Assembly: GCF_034047335.1 (NCBI RefSeq)
Contig: NZ_CP139137.1
Coordinates: forward strand, 3,596,001-3,660,000
DNA from: Chryseobacterium sp. JJR-5R
GTDB taxonomy: Bacteria > Bacteroidota > Bacteroidia > Flavobacteriales > Weeksellaceae
Reading direction: 5' to 3'
Length of the DNA stretch: 64,000 nt
Part shown: positions 28,084 to 36,443 of the stretch, piece by piece
Layout of the letters: the number at the start of each line of letters is the position of its first letter
Position numbering within the stretch: the stretch's first letter is position 1
Translations under genes and position numbers: made by a program
Notes under the pieces: model-generated
Seen by the model: only the letters and a program-made list of their open reading frames with translations
What the model was told of the DNA's origin: nothing
The model's database searches: none

Positions 28084-28085
28084 AG

Positions 28086-28103
28086 GGCAGTAGGCAGTAG
28101 GCT
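28086..28103 (+). repeat. Left arm of a stem enclosing the four-helix-bundle gene
   Basis: GGCAGTAGGCAGTAGGCT pairs, at RNA level, with 28492-28509 over 18 positions with one A-C mismatch and two G-U wobbles. The arm is itself a tandem of GGCAGTA heptamers, continuing as a degenerate copy (AAGCAATAGGCT) up to the start codon. Confidence 0.65.
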
Positions 28104-28117
28104 ATAAGCAATAGGCT

Positions 28118-28477
28118 ATGAGAGACTATAAAAGATATGATACCTGGAAAATTTCCCATGAACTTGTAAAGGAAATTTATCTCATTTCTGAAAACTTTCC
28201 AAAATCAGAACTTTTTGGATTGACTTCTCAAATCAGGAGAGCATCAATCTCTATTCCCACAAACATTGCTGAAGGCTGCGGAAGATCTACGGACAAAGAA
28301 TTTGCAAGATTTTTAGAAATAAGTATTGGTTCAACAAATGAAACCGAATATTTACTTTTACTTGCTTATGATTTAGGTTTCACTTCCGAAGACCAGCTGG
28401 CCAGCCTTAATCCTAAACTGAACTTGATCAGACAAAAACTTATACAACTTAGAAAAAAATTATTAAATAATAATTAA
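28118..28477 (+). CDS. Four-helix-bundle protein (S23/IVS-encoded type) inserted between groES and groEL
   Basis: A 119-residue member of the TIGR02436 four-helix-bundle family, first known as the S23 ORF in intervening sequences of 23S rRNA and related to the Avd protein of diversity-generating retroelements. Signatures visible: the opening Y-K-R-Y-D-T-W-K-I-S-H-E-L-V-K-E-I-Y, Q-I-R-R-A-S-I-S-I-P-T-N-I-A-E-G-C-G-R, and the final R-K-K-L-L-N-N-N. The gene sits in the groESL operon, 34 bases after groES and 53 before groEL, inside complementary arms at 28086 and 28492. Its codon use is more AT-rich than either chaperonin gene. No reaction is known for the family; nucleic-acid binding is suspected because of its basic surface. 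Confidence 0.88.
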   Translation: MRDYKRYDTWKISHELVKEIYLISENFPKSELFGLTSQIRRASISIPTNIAEGCGRSTDKEFARFLEISIGSTNETEYLLLLAYDLGFTSEDQLASLNPKLNLIRQKLIQLRKKLLNNN

Positions 28478-28491
28478 CAGCTTGCGGGCAA

Positions 28492-28509
28492 AGCTTACTG
28501 CTTACCGCC
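28492..28509 (+). repeat. Right arm of the stem enclosing the four-helix-bundle gene
   Basis: AGCTTACTGCTTACCGCC is the near-complement of the left arm at 28086-28103. It lies between the four-helix-bundle stop and the groEL start, followed by further AAGCTTA-like copies. Confidence 0.65.
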
Positions 28510-28512
28510 TAA

Positions 28513-30156
<1,644 letters not shown>

Positions 30157-30180
30157 TCTTAACCGATACAGATAAATTTA

Positions 30181-30212
30181 AAACCGTTCTGCTTTTTGTA
30201 GAGCGGTTTTTG
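30181..30212 (+). terminator. Terminator of the groESL operon
   Basis: The stem AAACCGTTCT / AGAGCGGTTT (one G-U) is followed by a T-run. The sequence resembles the terminator at 34996-35030. Confidence 0.88.
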
Positions 30213-30213
30213 T

Positions 30214-30221
30214 TATATTTG
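30214..30221 (+). promoter_or_regulatory. Candidate -7 element of the AAA ATPase gene
   Basis: TATATTTG matches TAnnTTTG, 18 bases before the ATG at 30240. The nearest upstream TTTG lies in the groEL terminator at a short 15-base spacing. Confidence 0.4.
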
Positions 30222-30239
30222 AGTACTAACTATAATAAC

Positions 30240-31595
30240 ATGAAAGAAGAAAAAACTATTTATAATTTACTCGAAATTTTTACCCCTAGTCAACCTGCTG
30301 ATATAACATTTGTTGAAAGAAATGAGATCAATAGAAGATTGGAAAGAGCTTTAAAAACTCCTGGAAAACAGATAATTTTATATGGATATTCAGGTGTTGG
30401 TAAAACTACTCTTTTAACAAACAAGCTCAAAGAATCTCAGATAAAATATATCAAAACTAATTGTATAACTGGAATGACCATAAATGATATCATATTAGAT
30501 GCATTTAATCAATTAGATGTTTATTATCCAATTGAAAAAAGTAAAAGCAAATCTGATAGTGGTAGCTTTGATTTAAATATCTCTTTTTGGTTAATTAAAG
30601 CTGGTATAAAGGATGAAAGTAAGTCTGAGACGAAAATATCACATAAACGTGCAGTAGAATTACCAATAACTCCTCAAAATTTAGCTAAGTACATAGGTGC
30701 TAAGAATTTATGCTGGGTTATAGAGGATTTTCACAAAATTGAGGAAAGTCATAAAAAACAAATGGCTCAAATCATGAAAGTTTTTATGGATTCTTCGACT
30801 GATTATAATAAATTGAAAATTGTTGCTTTAGGGGCAGTAAATTCTGCAAGAGAAGTAGTTCAGTATGATCCTGAAATGCGAAATAGAATTGCAGAATTAG
30901 AAGTACCATTAATGGATATTCAAAATTTGAAAAGAATAATCTCTAATGGCGAAAAATATTTAAATATTGAATTTGACGATGCTATTAAAAATAGAATTAG
31001 TACATATTCTAGTGGTCTACCAGCTGTTACACATAATTTATGTTTACTTATGTGTGAATTAAATAATATAAAAGAAACTCAGTCAATTAAAAAAAGTATT
31101 TTATCAAATACTTTTAATGAAGCAATGGAAGAATTCTTAGAAGAAAGTTCTGATTCATTTAAAATTATTTATGAACATGCTACTAAAATTATTCATAAAA
31201 GAAAAAATGAAAACCCATTAGATTTATTAAATGCAATCATTCAGGTTGACAAAGAAAATTTTTCAATTTTAGAAGTTAAAGAAATTATTCAAGTAATAGA
31301 TCCTTCTTATATTGGAAATAATTTAAAAAAATATATGGATGAATTCTGTTCTCCTTTAAGATCAGAAGTTTTACGATTCAATGAAAATTCAAATAGATAT
31401 TATTTTTCAAATCCATTTATAAAAGCTTATATACAATGTGTTCTTAAAAAAGATGTTAATATTACTAATAGTAGCTTTAAATCAGAAGATTTTAGAGAAG
31501 AATTTAAAAATATCTTAAAAATTGAACTGAATTTAGCTAAAAAAGCTTTCATATTAGATTTTGGTGATGAATTTAGCGATATTGAAGATTTTTAG
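30240..31595 (+). CDS. AT-rich solo AAA/STAND-type P-loop ATPase
   Basis: A 451-residue ATPase of the AAA_22/Orc1-like type. Walker A is G-Y-S-G-V-G-K-T-T at residues 49-57, Walker B is C-W-V-I-E-D near residues 158-163, and a sensor-like K-I-V-A-L-G-A-V-N-S follows near residue 197. The C-terminal half is helical with winged-helix character. No nuclease, protease, TIR or membrane effector domain can be seen, and no second gene of a known defence system is adjacent. Codons are extremely AT-rich compared with groEL just upstream, pointing to recent transfer. The chosen ATG is preceded by a -7-like element; a TTG-initiated frame from 30210 would overlap the terminator. Function unknown; a solo defence or regulatory ATPase is a guess. 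Confidence 0.78.
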   Translation: MKEEKTIYNLLEIFTPSQPADITFVERNEINRRLERALKTPGKQIILYGYSGVGKTTLLTNKLKESQIKYIKTNCITGMTINDIILDAFNQLDVYYPIEKSKSKSDSGSFDLNISFWLIKAGIKDESKSETKISHKRAVELPITPQNLAKYIGAKNLCWVIEDFHKIEESHKKQMAQIMKVFMDSSTDYNKLKIVALGAVNSAREVVQYDPEMRNRIAELEVPLMDIQNLKRIISNGEKYLNIEFDDAIKNRISTYSSGLPAVTHNLCLLMCELNNIKETQSIKKSILSNTFNEAMEEFLEESSDSFKIIYEHATKIIHKRKNENPLDLLNAIIQVDKENFSILEVKEIIQVIDPSYIGNNLKKYMDEFCSPLRSEVLRFNENSNRYYFSNPFIKAYIQCVLKKDVNITNSSFKSEDFREEFKNILKIELNLAKKAFILDFGDEFSDIEDF

Positions 31596-31619
31596 ATTTT
31601 ATATGAATTCCCCATGCTA

Positions 31620-31641
31620 GTGCGAGCGTCCCGCTCGTGCC
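31620..31641. repeat. REP-like palindrome
   Basis: CGAGCG-TCC-CGCTCG is embedded in a GTGC…GTGC context just after the AAA ATPase gene. A related sequence occurs at 33546. It looks like a dispersed palindromic repeat of the REP/RAYT type; no RAYT transposase is in this window. Confidence 0.5.
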
Positions 31642-31767
31642 TTTCAAAAAAAACAAATACCTTATAAACCTGACGTGAGCACAAATAAAAATATTATTGC
31701 TTGTTTATTACAAACAAACCGGAATATTTTACCTCAACCGCAGATTTTTTATCCTTCAACTTTTACC

Positions 31768-31775
31768 TATATTTG
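31768..31775 (+). promoter_or_regulatory. Candidate -7 element of the HTH regulator gene
   Basis: TATATTTG matches TAnnTTTG, 21 bases before the ATG at 31797. No -33 TTG is present at normal spacing. Confidence 0.4.
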
Positions 31776-31796
31776 TTTTTGTTAAAACACACAAAT

Positions 31797-32207
31797 ATGC
31801 AAGACAAAAAAATACATCAGGGCAGGAACATCAAGCGTTTCCGGGAAATGCTGGGCATTAAGCAGGATGCTTTGGCTTTCGATCTGGGAGAAGACTGGAA
31901 CCAGAAGAAGATTTCGATTTTGGAGCAGAAGGAAATGATAGCAGATCCTTTGTTGAAAAAAATTTCTGAGGTATTGAAAATTCCAGTGGAAGCATTTCAG
32001 AATTTTGATGAGGAAGAGGCTGTAAATGTAATTGCAAATACTTTTGGAGATCATGGTATTGGCTATCAGAAAAATGATAATCCTATTTTTAATCCTATTG
32101 AGCAGGTACTAAAATTACACGAAGAAAAAATTACCCTGTATGAAAGAATGCTGAAGGAAAAAGACGACATGGTGGCAAAACTGGAGCAATACTTGCAGAA
32201 ACCATGA
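31797..32207 (+). CDS. XRE-family HTH regulator with C-terminal coiled coil
   Basis: A 136-residue protein. Residues about 8-70 form a Cro/C1-type helix-turn-helix (I-K-R-F-R-E-M-L-G-I-K-Q-D-A-L-A-F-D-L-G, then a recognition-helix stretch around W-N-Q-K-K-I-S-I-L-E). The last 40 residues are a charged coiled coil (E-K-I-T-L-Y-E-R-M-L-K-E-K-D-D-M-V-A-K-L-E-Q) suited to oligomerisation. The open frame extends 32 codons upstream, but the ATG at 31797 is the sensible start, with a -7 element just before it. The stop overlaps the start of a lipoprotein-like reading frame by ATGA, so the two form a unit. The targets are unknown. Confidence 0.8.
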   Translation: MQDKKIHQGRNIKRFREMLGIKQDALAFDLGEDWNQKKISILEQKEMIADPLLKKISEVLKIPVEAFQNFDEEEAVNVIANTFGDHGIGYQKNDNPIFNPIEQVLKLHEEKITLYERMLKEKDDMVAKLEQYLQKP

Positions 32208-32782
32208 TCCGTATTTTCCTGGCGGTACTTTCAGGTCTTCTTCTGTTCAACTGTTCCAAAAGTAAAAAAGCGGAAAACACTGAACTCAACTACATTCTGC
32301 ATGCAGTCCTGAAAGATGAATCTTCCCGCAGGGGATCAGGTCATCATCAATATGTAATAAACCCCCAACTTCAACCATTAACGGTATATGTTCCATCGGT
32401 AAAATAAATTTCAGGAGAATACGTGGAAGCACCTTCATTTTCCAGCAAAAATATTGTCAGTATTCTTGATTTAAATCACAGCCGGCCGGAAGAGAGAAGA
32501 TCGGATTCTTTACATCTTTTAAAACAGAAACGGTACATTTTTGATTCCATCCTGCTGGACAAAACCATCAATTCAAACATCAGGCTAGCCGGCAAAAAAG
32601 AAGCGAAACAGCGGAATAGGATTTACCGATTTTCAGATCCCCTTTATCTCAACGACCGTACCGTGTATATAGAATCGATGTTCTTGGATTCTTCTTTCGG
32701 AATCGGCTTCGGTTACCTGCTGGTAAAAGAGAAAGACGGAAAATGGATTATGAAGAAAATGATAAATACTTTTATTACCTAA
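32204..32782 (+). pseudogene. Lipoprotein gene with an in-frame stop codon
   Basis: A signal peptide and lipobox (L-F-N-C, Cys17) open a reading frame of 67 codons that ends in TAA at 32405-32407. The same frame continues without a shift for another 125 codons (32408-32782), with a plausible globular protein ending I-M-K-K-M-I-N-T-F. The intact protein would be about 192 residues. The simplest reading is a nonsense mutation in an unknown lipoprotein gene; an assembly error is the alternative. It is coupled to the XRE regulator upstream (ATGA). I do not recognise the family. Confidence 0.6.
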
Positions 32783-32904
32783 AAAATGCAGGATGTATTC
32801 TATAAACGTAAACGCCTTGCTAAAAGAAAATATTTATCTGTAATCAATTAACTTTTCAGTATAATTGTTTTTATTATTCAAAGCTTAATTTAAAATATAT
32901 CCCT

Positions 32905-33516
32905 ATGATCGATGTAGATTATGCCCAGCAAATCATCGAAAAAGAAATAAGTCCCGATTTTAAAATCTCCAGATATTTTGACACCGAAGATATGGTGATC
33001 TATTTTTGGACGCACAAAGAATATGATCCCGATGACGAAAGAGGACATATTATTGGTTCCGGCTCTGTAGTTTATGATAAGAAGACAAAAGAGTATAGGG
33101 TAATGGGTTCCAGGGAATGGTTTAGTGAAGAAATCTGCCAGCTGTTCGAAACTGAAGAAGGAAAAGAACGTATGCGTGAACATGACTATCTGATGAGCCT
33201 GTTTGAAAACGGCGAAGAAAATCCGGACTATATCCATTCACTTATCGAAAAAATCAAAGCAAATATTCTTCGCAGGAAATATGTAAATTCTGAAGACGTA
33301 GATTTTCTGTCAATTCTTACAGGCGCCAGAAGAATAGATAAGGAATTTGATTTAATTGGCAAACCGCAATGGAAATTTGAAAAACATATTGTTGTTGTCT
33401 CAGATGATAGTTTTGCACAGGAAAAATTAATCAAGATTTGGAAAGAAATTGATTTTGACTATAAATTACTGTCTAAAAATGAATTGCTGTTATTTCGAAA
33501 AAAATTAATCTTATGA
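32905..33516 (+). CDS. Unknown protein, immunity-protein-like N-terminus
   Basis: A 203-residue cytoplasmic protein without signal or membrane segments. The N-terminal ~85 residues (Y-A-Q-Q-I-I-E-K-E-I, then G-S-G-S-V-V-Y-D-K-K-T-K-E-Y-R-V-M-G-S) resemble the YrhB/Imm35 type of polymorphic-toxin immunity protein, in which a short strand pair carries V-V-D-K-x-T-G. The C-terminal part is acidic and not recognised. No toxin gene is adjacent. It lies between two REP-like palindrome sites in the accessory region. The immunity suggestion rests on a weak pattern only. Confidence 0.5.
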   Translation: MIDVDYAQQIIEKEISPDFKISRYFDTEDMVIYFWTHKEYDPDDERGHIIGSGSVVYDKKTKEYRVMGSREWFSEEICQLFETEEGKERMREHDYLMSLFENGEENPDYIHSLIEKIKANILRRKYVNSEDVDFLSILTGARRIDKEFDLIGKPQWKFEKHIVVVSDDSFAQEKLIKIWKEIDFDYKLLSKNELLLFRKKLIL

Positions 33517-33545
33517 TTAGTTTTTGAGGAAGGATTCCCTCTGCT

Positions 33546-33568
33546 GGCGCGAGCTTCCAGGCTCGTGC
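33546..33568. repeat. REP-like palindrome
   Basis: CGAGC-TTCCAG-GCTCG in a GCG…GTGC context resembles the element at 31620, with a longer loop. Confidence 0.5.
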
Positions 33569-33617
33569 TCATCTTAAAATTAAATGTAACCCATCACTTC
33601 AGATCCACCAACTCAAT

Positions 33618-33640
33618 CTCGCGGATTTGCAATCCGTGAG
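33618..33640. repeat. REP-like palindrome, second type
   Basis: CTCGCGGATT-TGC-AATCCGTGAG is a 10-bp stem with one G-T pair and a 3-base loop, 50 bases from the previous element and just downstream of the small XRE gene. It could also act as a weak terminator for that gene, but no T-run follows on the minus strand. Confidence 0.5.
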
Positions 33641-33650
33641 AAATAACATA

Positions 33651-33869
33651 TCAAGAAAAATTCACCAGCTCCGGCAAAGAAACTTCCAAAGCATTAGCCA
33701 GTTCAAGCAAGGTATAAAGTGTAGGATTCACTTTTTCGTTTTCCAGTTTTTCAATAGCCTGACGGTCTTTATTACATGCACGGGCAAGATCAGACTGGCT
33801 CCAGCCCTTTTGCTCACGCAGCATGACAATACGTTTCCCTAGTTTTATCTTTAACTGATCTTTAGTCAT
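33651..33869 (-). CDS. Small XRE-family HTH regulator
   Basis: A 72-residue stand-alone Cro/C1 helix-turn-helix: G-K-R-I-V-M-L-R-E-Q-K-G-W-S-Q-S-D-L-A-R-A-C-N-K-D-R-Q-A-I… carries helices 2 and 3, and the end V-N-P-T-L-Y-T-L-L-E-L-A-N-A-L-E-V is the usual fourth helix. It lies 30 bases downstream of a second small XRE gene on the same strand, probably one transcript. Such proteins are common next to mobile or toxin-antitoxin loci; here a SymE-like toxin gene diverges from the pair. Confidence 0.82.
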   Translation of the reverse strand: MTKDQLKIKLGKRIVMLREQKGWSQSDLARACNKDRQAIEKLENEKVNPTLYTLLELANALEVSLPELVNFS

Positions 33870-33899
33870 GAATAAAATAACTTCTGATTAGTCGGCCTA

Positions 33900-34109
33900 T
33901 CAATTACTTGTTGACACCAATAATTCCCGAATATCCACTTTCAGAAATTTAGATATTTCATAAAGCGTTTCAACAGAAGGCTGAACTTCATTGGTACACC
34001 AACGCGAAATAGTTGATTCGGTCTTCCCTAAATGACTAGCTAAATCCTTACTGGTTTTATTTTTTTCGGCTAAGACAGATTTTATTCTATTTAAATTGAT
34101 TTTCGACAC
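33900..34109 (-). CDS. Small XRE-family HTH regulator (GTG start)
   Basis: A 69-residue Cro/C1-type protein (I-K-S-V-L-A-E-K-N-K-T-S-K-D-L-A-S-H-L-G, then K-T-E-S-T-I-S-R-W-C as the recognition helix). The frame begins with GTG at 34109; no upstream ATG is in frame. It is the first gene of a two-regulator unit and is divergent from the symE-like gene with a 144-base AT-rich gap, so it may control that gene, itself, or both. Confidence 0.8.
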   Translation of the reverse strand: MSKINLNRIKSVLAEKNKTSKDLASHLGKTESTISRWCTNEVQPSVETLYEISKFLKVDIRELLVSTSN

Positions 34110-34206
34110 AGTGGTTAATTATTACTTCTGCCGCAAATATCGTAAAATTCTAAATACCTGAAAATCATCCCAAAACTATTAATAATTATAATTTAATGCG
34201 TTTTTA

Positions 34207-34238
34207 TTTGCACAATATTAGTATTAATTATACTTTTA
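34207..34238 (+). promoter_or_regulatory. Candidate promoter of the symE-like gene
   Basis: TTTG, 20 bases, then TACTTTTA (seven of the TAnnTTTG positions fit, last base A instead of G), 15 bases before the ATG at 34254. Confidence 0.45.
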
Positions 34239-34253
34239 CATCAATAAATTATC

Positions 34254-34478
34254 ATGATGGAGCAAGAAAAAAAATTTCGACATAAGAAAGACCGGCATTT
34301 GAAAGTGTATGGAAAATACGCTGATCGTGTTAATTCCTGGCGTCCTGACATACTTCCTGAAATAAGGTTATGCGGCAAATGGCTGAAGGATATCGGCTTT
34401 GAGCACGGACAGACCATTAAAGTGCAGCAGAGAAAAAATAAAATAACCATTACTCTTGATCATCAGAAAAAAGAGTAA
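34254..34478 (+). CDS. SymE-family toxin-like protein
   Basis: A 74-residue basic protein with the SymE core P-E-I-R-L-C-G-K-W-L-K-D-I-G-F followed by G-Q-T-I-K-V and an isoleucine-rich strand. This is the AbrB-like fold of the type I toxin SymE, which in E. coli is repressed by the antisense RNA SymR and damages RNA/nucleoid. It is shorter than E. coli SymE at the C-terminus. Downstream there is no terminator until 34996; instead a 42-bp repeat array begins 33 bases after the stop. Whether the array, an antisense RNA, or the neighbouring XRE proteins act as antidote cannot be told from sequence. Confidence 0.75.
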   Translation: MMEQEKKFRHKKDRHLKVYGKYADRVNSWRPDILPEIRLCGKWLKDIGFEHGQTIKVQQRKNKITITLDHQKKE

Positions 34479-34510
34479 CTGATTTTATCGGCATCTGGAT
34501 TTATTAATCA

Positions 34511-34926
34511 TTTCATGACAAACAGGGTTGTTTTTAACTTCCGGAGCCCTCTGGTGGTCTCAAACAACCTGCGGGGAACTTCCGGAGGAGTCATTTGATT
34601 ACAAACAGCGTTGTTTCTAACTTCCGGAGCCCTCCGGTGGTCTTAAACAACCTGCAGGGAACTTCCGGAGGAGTCATTTGATTACAAACAGTATTGTTTG
34701 TAACTTCCGGAGCTCTCCGGTGGTCTCAAACAACCTGCGCAAGACTTCCTGCAATTGCATTTAATTACAAACACATCTGTTTGTAACTTCCTGCAACTGC
34801 ATTTAATCATAAACATACCTGTTTGTAATCTCCTGCAATTGCGTTTAATCATAAACACACCTGTTTGTAACTTCCTGCAACTGCGTTTGGTCATAAACAT
34901 GCCTGTTGGTAACTTCCAAACCCTCC
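34511..34926. repeat. Array of about ten 42-bp tandem repeats with hairpin units
   Basis: The basic period is 41-42 bases. The first part is a higher-order dimer of about 83 bases repeated three times (starting near 34511, 34594 and 34677). The second part is four 42-base units (34759, 34801, 34843, 34885). Most units carry AAACA-N4-TGTTT; two are perfect 8-bp stems, TACAAACA / TGTTTGTA, at 34683-34702 and 34766-34785. The dimer units add TTCCGGAG / CTCCGG complementary segments. Because 42 is divisible by three, both strands show periodic open frames, which are not considered genes. There are no unique spacers, so this is not CRISPR. The array lies between symE and a terminator. Confidence 0.85.
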
Positions 34927-34995
34927 GGGTACAACTGTAGATATCAGAAACCTTATTTTTTTAATTTAGTCCGGGATCAGCAAATATAATCTACC

Positions 34996-35030
34996 GCCGC
35001 TCTGCGTTGGTAGAGCGGCTTTTTATTTTT
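34996..35030 (+). terminator. Strong terminator after the repeat array
   Basis: GCCGCTCT / AGAGCGGC with an 8-base loop is followed by TTTTTATTTTT. It is the first terminator downstream of symE, so the array is probably transcribed. Its core (CTCTGC…GTAGAGCGG) resembles the groEL terminator. Confidence 0.88.
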
Positions 35031-35121
35031 CAGGAAAAACCGGCCATCACATATTTAATTGTGGTGAAACACTACAAAACAGAACCGTTTTCATTATTTT
35101 TACCCTACAAAAAAACAACGC

Positions 35122-35712
35122 ATGAAGAATTTAGAAGCGAAAATAGACGAAGCATTTCAGGAAACCATTCTTTTTCCCAGAGAAAAAACAGTCACTGATT
35201 TCCTGGTTAAGGTTTTGAATTCAACCGGTACGTTCAGGGAAGATGACAGGAAAGTGGAAGTGATCGGGTTGTATTATTACGCCGCCAGCCCTTTGAGCTT
35301 CCTTTTCGCCATGCCGAATTATGAATATTATGCCCCCGATAAAACGGTTCATATCGCAGAACTGCACCTGAAAGAGCATGGTTTCGGGGATTACAGTCTT
35401 GCAGACCTTCAGGATCTCTGCAGGAAAGTTCTGGATGAAAATGATGTTTATTATGAAGGGCACCTCAATGCAGACAACAGGCTGGATACCACCGGTTACT
35501 GGGAAAACCAATCCGGGCTGGAACATGAATTCCTGAGGCAGTGCTGGAAAAAAGCGAAAGAAGAAACCCGGTCAAAAATCCTGGGATTCCTGGAAGCTTC
35601 GGATTCAAGCAGCGCGGTCTATGACCTGGAGAATGGCTATTACCTTCCGTTTGAAGTGGAACTGGACGAATATCTGCAGGCACAGGGTTTCCGTTTTGAG
35701 AAGGAAATGTAG
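35122..35712 (+). CDS. Unknown cytoplasmic protein, orphan-immunity-like context
   Basis: A 196-residue acidic protein with no signal peptide. I do not recognise the family. It is rich in aromatic residues (Y-Y-Y-A-A-S-P-L-S-F-L-F, Y-E-Y-Y-A-P-D) in the N-terminal half and has a long acidic helix before the C-terminus. It precedes a SMI1/KNR4 protein and a DUF6624 protein, in the same direction, with gaps of 40 and 85 bases. Small acidic proteins in such runs are often immunity proteins of polymorphic toxins, but no toxin is nearby. Confidence 0.6.
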   Translation: MKNLEAKIDEAFQETILFPREKTVTDFLVKVLNSTGTFREDDRKVEVIGLYYYAASPLSFLFAMPNYEYYAPDKTVHIAELHLKEHGFGDYSLADLQDLCRKVLDENDVYYEGHLNADNRLDTTGYWENQSGLEHEFLRQCWKKAKEETRSKILGFLEASDSSSAVYDLENGYYLPFEVELDEYLQAQGFRFEKEM

Positions 35713-35752
35713 GCTTGGTATATCCGGAAATCCTTAATTTTAAAAATAAAAT

Positions 35753-36358
35753 ATGAACCCGACAGCAGAACAGTATATAACCGGACTGAAAAAAGCTTAC
35801 TTTGAAAATCAGGGAAAAGAGATCTGGGAACATTTTGAAAAAATAAAGCACGGCCTTACCGGAGAAAATATTCAGAAACTCAGGGAAATCTATCCGGAGG
35901 TTCCTGATGCCTTACTTGATCTTCTCAAATATGTGGACGGAACCTACTGGCGTGAATACGAAGGCGAAAAGATGGCTTTTTATTTTCTCGGTTCCGATAT
36001 GGAGGAATATCCTTACTATCTCCTGTCTTCAGGGGAAATGATTGAAAACCATGATGTGGCCGTCAAATATTATTCGGATTATATCGAGCGGGAATATGAG
36101 GAAGTGGAGATCGACAAAAAAATCACCGATACGGCAAAAGACCTGAAGTGGCTCCACTTTTCAGACTGCATGAACAACGGCGGAACCTCGCAGCTGTTTA
36201 TTGATTTCAGTCCGTCAGAGAAAGGCACCAAAGGCCAGGTTGTACGGTTTCTGCATGATCCGGATGAATTCAGCGTGATTGCAGACAGCTTTGAAGACTA
36301 CCTGAAAATGCTGATCGATAAAAAGTATGACTTTATCAATGAAGATCTGCTGGAATAA
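35753..36358 (+). CDS. SMI1/KNR4-family protein
   Basis: A 201-residue acidic protein with the SMI1/KNR4 (SUKH) fold: the opening helical segment, then L-R-E-I-Y-P-E-V-P-D-A-L-L-D-L-L-K-Y-V-D-G, an F-Y-F-L-G-S strand, and the C-terminal F-S-V-I-A-D-S-F-E-D-Y-L-K. This superfamily is one of the commonest immunity-protein folds in bacterial polymorphic toxin systems. There is no recognisable toxin or secretion gene within this window, so it is an orphan here. No signal peptide, so cytoplasmic. Confidence 0.82.
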   Translation: MNPTAEQYITGLKKAYFENQGKEIWEHFEKIKHGLTGENIQKLREIYPEVPDALLDLLKYVDGTYWREYEGEKMAFYFLGSDMEEYPYYLLSSGEMIENHDVAVKYYSDYIEREYEEVEIDKKITDTAKDLKWLHFSDCMNNGGTSQLFIDFSPSEKGTKGQVVRFLHDPDEFSVIADSFEDYLKMLIDKKYDFINEDLLE

Positions 36359-36443
36359 ATTTAAAGCATACCTGGCAGAATAATCAGAATCTGAAAATCT
36401 GAAACAGGATTGCTTTATCACAGGATGCAAACACAGACACAGA

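Noticed and set aside
32423..32782. Separate GTG-initiated small gene
   Set aside because: It is in the same frame as the upstream lipoprotein start, so a nonsense mutation in one gene is the simpler reading.
34511..34926. CRISPR array
   Set aside because: Units are contiguous and similar along their whole length, without unique spacers, and no cas genes are present.
34682..34940. Open frames on both strands through the 42-bp repeats with a 14-residue period
   Set aside because: The periodicity follows from a unit length divisible by three. There is no start context, no matching family, and both strands are equally open.
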